NCBI GenBank assembly: GCA_047638695.1
Contig: JBLINY010000133.1
Location: 1 to 11,643, forward strand
Source: JAHECQ01 sp047638695
Lineage (GTDB): Bacteria; Actinomycetota; Acidimicrobiia; Acidimicrobiales; SZUA-35
DNA length: 11,643 nt
Direction: 5' to 3'
In this document: in pieces, positions 6,859 to 11,643 of the stretch
Position numbering within the stretch: the first letter of the stretch is position 1
Layout: each line of letters opens with the position of its first letter
Notes under the pieces: model-generated
Databases searched by the model: none
What the model was told of the DNA's origin: nothing
The model's input: the letters and a program-made list of their open reading frames with translations, nothing else
Program-made: the position numbers and the translations under genes

Positions 6859-7772
6859 CGTCTCGGGTCCTGATCGTGGCCGGAAAAGGCGGGGTCGGGA
6901 AGTCCACGCTAGGGGCAACCATCGGCGTTTCGGCCGCCAGAAATGGGCTCGATACGTTGTTGGTCGAGTTGGAAGGGCACAGCAGCCTCGGACGCCCCTT
7001 TGGCCATGGCCAATTGACGGCCGAGGGAGTAGACCTTCCGCTTCCCGGTTCCAAGGGGCAGTTGCGGGCAATGCGGGTGACGCCTGACGATGCCCTGGTC
7101 GAATACTTAGGCGAGCACGGGCTGGATCGAGTCGGCAGCCGCCTGATCACGAGCGGGGCCATCGACGTCGTGTCCACCGCCGCCCCCGGCATCCGTGACC
7201 TTCTCGCCCTTGGCAAGATTCGTCAGCTCGAAACGGCAGGGGTCGCCGATCTGATCGTCGTCGACGCTCCTGCAGCCGGCCACGCCATGACCTTCCTGCG
7301 ATCACCGGCCGGTCTGCGCGACTCGTCGGTAGCTGGCCCGGTTCGCGAACAGGCAGACGCCGTGCTCGAAATGTTCTCGTCGGAGCAACGGTGCCAGGTG
7401 GTGCTGGTGACGCTTCCTGAAGAAACGCCGGTAAGCGAACTCATCGAGACTGCCTTCGATATCGAAGACACCGTGGGGGTGAAGTTGGGGCCGCTTGTAA
7501 TGAACGGGGTGTGGCCTGACGTCGATGGATTGGCGGCCGAGCTCGATGGCGCCGCTACTCCCCGCTCAGCGATTGCAACGGCCAGGGTCGACGCCGCTCG
7601 TTATCGATTGGGTAGGACCAAGGCGCAATTGGAACAACGCGAGCGCCTAGCGGACGAGTTATCTCTGCCTGTCGTCACACTCCCGTATCTCTTTCGCCCA
7701 GAACTCGACCTGGCGGCGATTGACGACCTCAGTGAGCAGCTTTGTGCCGAGCTCACCCGGCTAGCTCTATGA
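6840..7772 (+). CDS. ArsA/Get3-like ATPase, first subunit (Rv3679-like)
   Basis: This 310-residue cytoplasmic ATPase of the ArsA/Get3/MinD class carries a deviant Walker A, AGKGGVGKST (residues 14-23), including the signature Lys K16. The following motifs are LLVELEGHSSLG, STAAPGIRDLLALGKI and IVVDAPAAGHAMTFLRSPAG (Walker B and switch region), then VTLPEETPVSELIE. The order and wording resemble Mycobacterium tuberculosis Rv3679 (recalled, not searched), whose partner Rv3680 matches the next gene. The switch I position reads ELEGH rather than the DPA of Get3. The Rv3679/Rv3680 pair has been reported as a heteromeric ATPase; the clients in this organism are unknown. The frame is open back to ATG 6747, but GTG 6840 places the Walker A at the usual distance from the N-terminus and follows TACGCT. 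It overlaps the divergent nfeD start by 19 bp and the downstream ATPase gene by 4 nt. Confidence 0.85.
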   Translation: MAEFFASSRVLIVAGKGGVGKSTLGATIGVSAARNGLDTLLVELEGHSSLGRPFGHGQLTAEGVDLPLPGSKGQLRAMRVTPDDALVEYLGEHGLDRVGSRLITSGAIDVVSTAAPGIRDLLALGKIRQLETAGVADLIVVDAPAAGHAMTFLRSPAGLRDSSVAGPVREQADAVLEMFSSEQRCQVVLVTLPEETPVSELIETAFDIEDTVGVKLGPLVMNGVWPDVDGLAAELDGAATPRSAIATARVDAARYRLGRTKAQLEQRERLADELSLPVVTLPYLFRPELDLAAIDDLSEQLCAELTRLAL

Positions 7773-8887
7773 CGTCCGGGCCACCTCGCCAAGACAGCAT
7801 CGAGTCACTTCTGGCCGGGCACCAGGTTGTTATCTGCCTCGGACCGGGTGGCGTTGGCAAGACGACGACATCGGCCGCCTTTGCCGTCGCCGCGGCTATG
7901 GCGGGAAGGCGAGTGGTTGTTCTCACTATCGACCCGGCCCGACGCCTTGCTGACGCCATGGGGCTCGGCGCAGGCCTCGACAACGAGCCGCAATTGGTTG
8001 ATGGCCCGTGGTCCCAAGCCAAAAGCGGCAGCAACGCTCAAAGTGGTGGCGGCCAGTTATGGGCCGCAATGCTCGATGCCAATGCTGCGTTTGCTTCGGT
8101 AATAGAGCAGCACGCGGCCACAGCAGAGCAAGCCGCCAGCATCACCAACAACCGCCTCTTCAAGAATCTGACATCCTCACTCTCGGGTACCCAGGAATAC
8201 ATGGCTACGGAGCGGCTGCGCGACCTTTACCTCGACGACCGGTTCGATCTCGTCATTGTCGACACGCCGCCATCACGACACGCGCTCGATTTTCTGGATA
8301 GTCCGGCCCGGCTGGTTCGCTTCATCGATCACCCCCTGTATCGCTCGGTGCTAGCGCCCCGCCGAGGGTTGATGAAGATGGTGAACGTGGCGGCCCAGCT
8401 TGTCATTCGAACCATCGGTCGAGTCGTCGGAGCCGAGTTACTCACCGACGTCGTCGACTTCTTCGCCGCCTTCGACGGACTCGACGAGGGTTTCAGAGCC
8501 CGAGCCGACGAAGTCGACCGCCTCCTCGCATCCGAGCACACGGCCTACGTCCTGGTCAGCGCTCCCCGGCCCGGATCGACCACGGGAACCCGGTGGATTG
8601 CGTCGGAGCTAACAACTCGGTCGCTTCACATCAGCGCGTTGATCGCCAACCGGCTGACCCCCCAGGCTTTTGCCGGCACTCATCGCCTCGACGAAGCACG
8701 GCCACTTGATCAAAACCTGGCCGAACTCGGACAGTTGGCTCGCCACGAGGGGGAGGTGATCAGCCAGTTGGTCGACGACCTCGGTACTCCGATGACCGTC
8801 CGGATCGATGATCAAATGGTGCCGATCAGCAGCCTTAGCGCCCTGACTGATCTAGCGGCCCAACTCGTTGCCGCCGACCAACCGTAG
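7769..8887 (+). CDS. ArsA/Get3-like ATPase, second subunit (Rv3680-like)
   Basis: The 372-residue product is a Get3/ArsA-type ATPase. Its P-loop is LGPGGVGKTTT (K31 as the ATP-binding Lys), but the deviant-Walker signature Lys is replaced by P26. It retains VVVLTIDPARRLADAMG (switch I with DPA), SLSGTQEYMATERL and IVDTPPSRHALDFLDSPARL (Walker B and switch II). These match Rv3680 from memory, which has the same substitution at the signature position (GAGGVGKT). With the upstream gene, which keeps the signature Lys, this suggests an asymmetric heterodimer. ATG 7769 overlaps the upstream stop (ATGA), so translation is coupled. There is no CXXC zinc motif like that of eukaryotic Get3, and no C-terminal membrane segment. 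The family call is secure; the cellular role is inferred only from mycobacterial homologues, where the pair has been linked to tolerance of metabolic stress. Confidence 0.88.
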   Translation: MTSGPPRQDSIESLLAGHQVVICLGPGGVGKTTTSAAFAVAAAMAGRRVVVLTIDPARRLADAMGLGAGLDNEPQLVDGPWSQAKSGSNAQSGGGQLWAAMLDANAAFASVIEQHAATAEQAASITNNRLFKNLTSSLSGTQEYMATERLRDLYLDDRFDLVIVDTPPSRHALDFLDSPARLVRFIDHPLYRSVLAPRRGLMKMVNVAAQLVIRTIGRVVGAELLTDVVDFFAAFDGLDEGFRARADEVDRLLASEHTAYVLVSAPRPGSTTGTRWIASELTTRSLHISALIANRLTPQAFAGTHRLDEARPLDQNLAELGQLARHEGEVISQLVDDLGTPMTVRIDDQMVPISSLSALTDLAAQLVAADQP

Positions 8888-8935
8888 CCGGCTCGCTTAC
8901 CCCGCCCGTGGCTCTGCTGCTCGGGGCGATCGGCA

Positions 8936-9286
8936 CTACTCGGGACTATCGACCTCGTCAAGAATTTCGAGCGCGTCTTCGATCGACTCGGTGACCGGCA
9001 CGAGACGGTCGAAGCCGGTGGTGTGTAGGAGTCGGCTGACCGCTGGTCCCTCACAGACCACGGCGATCTCGCTCTCGGCCTCGCGAGCCTTGCGAATACC
9101 ACCGATCAGGGCACCCAGGCCGGCCGAGTCCATGAACGGCACAGCGGAAAGGTCGATGAGCACTCGCTTGTGCTCGACCAGTCGGGAGAGAGCTTCGCGG
9201 AACGATGCAACGGTATATGCGTCTAGTTCCCCAGAGGGACTGCACAGCGTGTAGCCATCGAGCTCTTCAATCTTTATTTCGAGCAC
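8936..9286 (-). CDS. STAS-domain anti-sigma factor antagonist
   Basis: The 116-residue protein is a single STAS domain of the SpoIIAA/RsbV type. It has the N-terminal strands GYTLCSPSGELDAYTVASF (11-29), the core VLIDLSAVPFMDSAGLGALI (42-61) with the phosphorylatable Ser S54 in MDSAGLG, and a C-terminal helix and strand (AVVCEGPAVSRLLHTTGFD). Such proteins, when unphosphorylated, bind a HATPase anti-sigma kinase and release its sigma factor. No kinase, phosphatase or sigma gene is adjacent, so the partner lies elsewhere. The start is GTG 9286, with an excellent ribosome binding site, GGGAGGA (9294-9300 on the other strand), 7 nt upstream. The gene is convergent with the second ATPase and divergent from the receiver-domain gene across 118 bp. 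Confidence 0.92.
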   Translation of the reverse strand: MLEIKIEELDGYTLCSPSGELDAYTVASFREALSRLVEHKRVLIDLSAVPFMDSAGLGALIGGIRKAREAESEIAVVCEGPAVSRLLHTTGFDRLVPVTESIEDALEILDEVDSPE

Positions 9287-9392
9287 GAGATCGTCCTCCC
9301 TCTAGTCGGTGCACGGGTACACCAACGGCAGGATGCTACCGCCTGCACGACAAGGGTCTACTCGCAGTTCTCCTGGTTCCGTCCGCGTCCGG

Positions 9393-9398
9393 TAGTCT
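9393..9398 (+). promoter_or_regulatory. -10 element of receiver-gene promoter (leaderless geometry)
   Basis: TAGTCT (TANNNT) ends 6 nt before GTG 9405, so transcription from the usual +1 would start at the first codon. There is no ribosome binding site before the GTG. The 118-bp region back to the STAS gene must hold promoters for both divergent genes; I see no clear -35 for either. Confidence 0.42.
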
Positions 9399-9404
9399 TT
9401 GGCC

Positions 9405-9806
9405 GTGATCGGAGTACTTCTCGCAACCGACTCAGACGCCATCTACAACGAGGTCGATGCTGCTTTAGCCAGCGTCGGCACCGCTGTCTGGCGAGTGCGC
9501 ACCGGCCCCGACGTGCTTCCTGTTATCCGTGCCAAAGAGCCAGACATCGTGTTTCTCGACCTGCAGATCGGCAACATGGGTGGCATCGCCACCTGTATCG
9601 CTATCCGCCAGGAAGAGGGGTTCGATCGCCTAGGCGAGCGCCCGGTCGCTTTGTTGCTCGATCGCGCCGCCGACGTTTTTCTTGCCCAAGAAGTCGGCGC
9701 CGACGGGTGGCTGATCAAGCCGCTTGACCCACTACGACTCAAGCGAGCCTTCAACCAGCTCCTTCAAGGTGAACCCTCCTACGAGGGCGTGGCCGAGGCT
9801 TCGTAA
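9405..9806 (+). CDS. Stand-alone response-regulator receiver domain protein
   Basis: The product has 133 residues and is one CheY-like domain without an output domain. It shows VLLATDSDA (acid pocket around D9 and D11), PDIVFLDLQIGNMGG with the phosphoacceptor D52, and GADGWLIKPLDPLRLKRAF with the conserved K105. The Thr/Ser normally found after the fourth strand is replaced in PVALLLDRAAD, so signal transmission may differ from CheY. GTG 9405 is chosen over the in-frame TTG 9399 because the -10 box puts the transcription start at the GTG and because the receiver fold starts at once. It probably works by protein contact with a partner. The divergent STAS gene and the downstream HDOD-GGDEF gene are neighbours, but a tRNA gene lies between it and the latter, and no cognate histidine kinase is present. 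Confidence 0.82.
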   Translation: MIGVLLATDSDAIYNEVDAALASVGTAVWRVRTGPDVLPVIRAKEPDIVFLDLQIGNMGGIATCIAIRQEEGFDRLGERPVALLLDRAADVFLAQEVGADGWLIKPLDPLRLKRAFNQLLQGEPSYEGVAEAS

Positions 9807-9831
9807 GCGATACGCTCGTCAACCACAACGA

Positions 9832-9905
9832 CGGGTTGTGGCGCAGCTTGGTAGCGCGCCTCGTTCGGGACGAGGAGGTCGGGAGTTCAAATCTCCCCAA
9901 CCCGA
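9832..9905 (+). tRNA. tRNA-Pro (anticodon CGG)
   Basis: The 74-nt cloverleaf is complete: acceptor stem CGGGTTG (9832-9838) with CAACCCG (9898-9904), D stem GCGC/GCGC, anticodon stem CCTCG/CGAGG with loop TTCGGGA (anticodon CGG at 9866-9868), T stem GGGAG/CTCCC with loop TTCAAAT, and discriminator A (9905). It reads CCG codons. The 3' CCA is not encoded and must be added after transcription. It lies between the receiver gene (25 bp upstream) and the HDOD-GGDEF gene. Confidence 0.96.
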
Positions 9906-10011
9906 CAAATAAGCTTCGAAACGCCAACGTCTGAACCATTCGTTCATACTCGGCGGGGATCGTCCGAGACTGGTCTGCGGATCACACCGCGAGACATGTC
10001 GGAGGCAACAA

Positions 10012-11523
10012 ATGGAAGCTCTGCTCGACGATGCACCAGGGGTACTCCGGCTGGAGTCTTTTTTTGTTGATAGCGGGTCACTCCCGTCACCGCCGGTGAC
10101 CCTCTTGGAGGTCATCCGCACGGCCGACGAGCCTGACATCCTGATCACGGACCTGGGCAAGCTCATCGAGCTGGACGTGGCCCTTTCGGTGCAATTGATT
10201 CGCATGTCGAACAGTTCGCTCTACTCCCCGGTCAATGAGATCACATCGATCGAGCGGGCCATCTCCACCCTCGGCCTCCGTTCTGTCCGCCTCCTCGCAT
10301 TGGCCACGTCACTGAAGATGCTGCTACCCGCTCAGGATGCCGCCTTCAGTACCACGGAGATTCGCCGCCGAATGGTGGTAAACGGCAGCCTTTCCCGCGT
10401 CGCTGCGGGGCTGTTGTCTCGCCAGCTCGCGGACGAGGCATTCACCTGCGGCCTTCTCTCCGGTGTCGGCCGAGTCGTCCTGGCAACCAAGGCTCCCGAG
10501 TCGTGTAACGCTGCCGTCGAACAATTCGGGGGGTGGCCAACGCTGGCCGATGAGGGCGACTTCTTCGGCTTCACCAGCGACGACATCACCACCGAACTGA
10601 TTCGGTCGTGGGGCCTTCCCCAGAGTCTTTGCTCTGCCATACAGGATCGGTCCCGCCCACCGAGCGAAGACGACGGCGTGTTGGTCAAGTCCCTCAGGTT
10701 CGGGCTGGCAGCCGAGGAAGTCCTCTGCGGACCCGAGACAGGCGGTTCACTCGAGACCCTCCTAAACCTGGCCGAAGCCGATCTCGGTCTCTCAGAGCAG
10801 GAAACCCAGGAGCTCGTGATCGCGTCCCAGCTATTGGTCGACGAGACCGCCGATCTCCTGCAATTTCAATTCCCTCAGGTAGCCGCATACTCCGAGCTCC
10901 TCATCGAGGCGACGGCTCGAATGCAGGCCCTCACCCTCGAAGCCCACGCCACCATCGTGCAGGGTGACCGTCAGGTCAAAGAGCTCTCGCTCCGCAACGA
11001 TCAGCTCCGCCACCAGGCAGAGACCGACGGCCTGACCGATCTTCCCAACCGAGGTCAGTTCGATGCTGCGCTTGCTCAGATCATTGAGACCACGCCCGAA
11101 CAGACCGGCGGCGACGAGGCGATCGCGCTGCTCATGATCGACCTCGATCATTTCAAGTCAGTCAACGACACGCACGGCCACCCAGTTGGTGACGACGTCC
11201 TACGGGCCGTAGGCGACGTGTTGAAACAAACCACGAGAGGATCAGACGTTGCCGCCCGTTACGGAGGCGAAGAATTCGTCGTGCTCCTCCCCGCCGTCAC
11301 AGTCCCGCAACTCGAGATGATTGCCGAAAGGCTTCGAGACTTCGTCAGCAAGATCGCCGTTCGTTTGCCCAGCGGTGACGATCTCCGAGTTACGGCCAGC
11401 ATCGGAGGGGCACGAATCGGCGAAGCGGGGAAGCACGAGACCGGCGCCCAGCTCCTCGCACGGGCCGATGCCCGTCTCTACGAGGCAAAACGAACAGGCC
11501 GTAACCGAGCCGTCCTGAGCTAG
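10012..11523 (+). CDS. HDOD-GGDEF protein, probable diguanylate cyclase
   Basis: The 503-residue soluble protein has two modules. Residues about 18-215 form an HDOD domain: PPVTLLEVIRTADEP, LIELDVALSVQLIRMSNSSLYSP, ITSIERAISTLGLRSVRLLAL, and LLSGVGRVVLA, where S150-G151 stand in place of the HD pair, as is usual for this non-catalytic group. A helical linker (about 300-335) leads to a GGDEF domain: TDGLTDLPNRGQFD, MIDLDHFKSVNDTHGHPVGD (metal-binding D377), GGEEF (418-422) and ASIGGARIG. The I-site RGSD (409-412) lies five residues before GGEEF, so product inhibition by c-di-GMP is likely. It should make c-di-GMP from two GTP, with HDOD as the control module. No membrane segment is visible. 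ATG 10012 has GGAGG (10001-10005) 6 nt upstream. The 106 bp between the tRNA and this gene holds no clear promoter. Confidence 0.93.
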   Translation: MEALLDDAPGVLRLESFFVDSGSLPSPPVTLLEVIRTADEPDILITDLGKLIELDVALSVQLIRMSNSSLYSPVNEITSIERAISTLGLRSVRLLALATSLKMLLPAQDAAFSTTEIRRRMVVNGSLSRVAAGLLSRQLADEAFTCGLLSGVGRVVLATKAPESCNAAVEQFGGWPTLADEGDFFGFTSDDITTELIRSWGLPQSLCSAIQDRSRPPSEDDGVLVKSLRFGLAAEEVLCGPETGGSLETLLNLAEADLGLSEQETQELVIASQLLVDETADLLQFQFPQVAAYSELLIEATARMQALTLEAHATIVQGDRQVKELSLRNDQLRHQAETDGLTDLPNRGQFDAALAQIIETTPEQTGGDEAIALLMIDLDHFKSVNDTHGHPVGDDVLRAVGDVLKQTTRGSDVAARYGGEEFVVLLPAVTVPQLEMIAERLRDFVSKIAVRLPSGDDLRVTASIGGARIGEAGKHETGAQLLARADARLYEAKRTGRNRAVLS

Positions 11524-11559
11524 CTCGTCGCTCTATAGTCTCGAGCTGCACGAACAGCT

Positions 11560-11599
11560 AAGCCGTTCACGCCTCATTTCTTTGACAGCAACGGCTTTT
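11560..11599 (+). terminator. Probable intrinsic terminator after the HDOD-GGDEF gene
   Basis: A perfect 8-bp inverted repeat, AAGCCGTT (11560-11567) and AACGGCTT (11590-11597), encloses a 22-nt loop and runs into a short T run (11596-11599). It lies 36 nt after the stop codon. The stem is modest and the loop long, so termination may be inefficient. The loop also contains TTGACA (11582-11587), a perfect -35 match. Confidence 0.45.
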
Positions 11600-11643
11600 A
11601 GATGCACTACATCCAGATGCACTACATCCAGATGCACTACATC
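11600..11643. repeat. 15-bp tandem repeat, about three copies, running off the window
   Basis: The unit AGATGCACTACATCC occurs at 11600-11614 and 11615-11629 and, identically as far as visible, from 11630 to the edge (14 of 15 bases). Each unit holds an imperfect dyad, GATGCA-C-TACATC (5 of 6 arm pairs). In the plus frame from ATG 11602 the unit reads as the pentapeptide MHYIQ; on the minus strand one frame reads DVVHL. No ribosome binding site precedes the ATG, and a TAG stop sits directly before it, so coding is unproven. Confidence 0.85.

Noticed and set aside
8900..8926. Terminator between the second ATPase and STAS genes (CCCCG/CGGGG)
   Set aside because: The stem is only 5 bp with a 17-nt loop and no T run on either strand, which is expected by chance at this GC content.
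9932..9946. Inverted repeat TGAAC-CATTC-GTTCA after the tRNA gene, as a terminator or operator
   Set aside because: Only 5-bp arms with no T tract and no second copy; too weak to annotate.
10608..10967. Overlapping ORF within the HDOD-GGDEF gene
   Set aside because: It has no family signature and no ribosome binding site, and the HDOD-GGDEF frame is continuous and well supported.

Overview
The window looks like chromosomal DNA from a high-GC actinobacterium, possibly a deep lineage such as Acidimicrobiia (inferred from gene content, not proven). The main evidence is a WhiB-family iron-sulfur regulator, a side-by-side pair of ArsA/Get3-like ATPases resembling mycobacterial Rv3679/Rv3680, GTG and TTG starts, TANNNT-type -10 boxes placed as in leaderless mRNAs, and a tRNA gene without an encoded CCA.

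Layout. Positions 1-813 (+) hold the tail of an unidentified gene overlapping a small MscS-like membrane channel gene. Positions 879-1998 (-) hold fxsA and a metallo-beta-lactamase-fold protein that has lost most of its metal ligands. Divergent from these, across about 60 bp, is selA-selB (2059-5087, +), the enzyme and elongation factor for selenocysteine insertion. Positions 5104-6858 (-) hold whiB and a NfeD-like membrane protein whose ClpP-type active site appears to be gone. Head-to-head with nfeD, and overlapping its 5' end, is the ATPase pair (6840-8887, +). Positions 8936-9286 (-) hold a STAS anti-sigma antagonist, and a receiver-domain protein diverges from it (9405-9806, +). Next come tRNA-Pro(CGG) (9832-9905) and an HDOD-GGDEF diguanylate cyclase (10012-11523). 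The window ends in a likely terminator and a 15-bp tandem repeat that runs off the edge.

How the genes may work together. selA and selB form a translationally coupled operon, but selD, tRNA-Sec and any selenoprotein are absent here. The whiB-nfeD-ATPase block recalls the mycobacterial arrangement of whiB4 next to the Rv3679/Rv3680 ATPases, with a membrane NfeD protein added, which suggests a redox- or envelope-linked module. The STAS, receiver and HDOD-GGDEF genes form a signalling neighbourhood combining partner switching, phosphorelay and cyclic-di-GMP functions.

No transposase, phage gene or CRISPR array was seen. Most genes are ordinary housekeeping or regulatory genes. The less ordinary points are two degenerate enzymes in membrane-associated contexts, the overlapping divergent starts near 6840-6858, recurrent leaderless-type promoters, and the terminal repeat.
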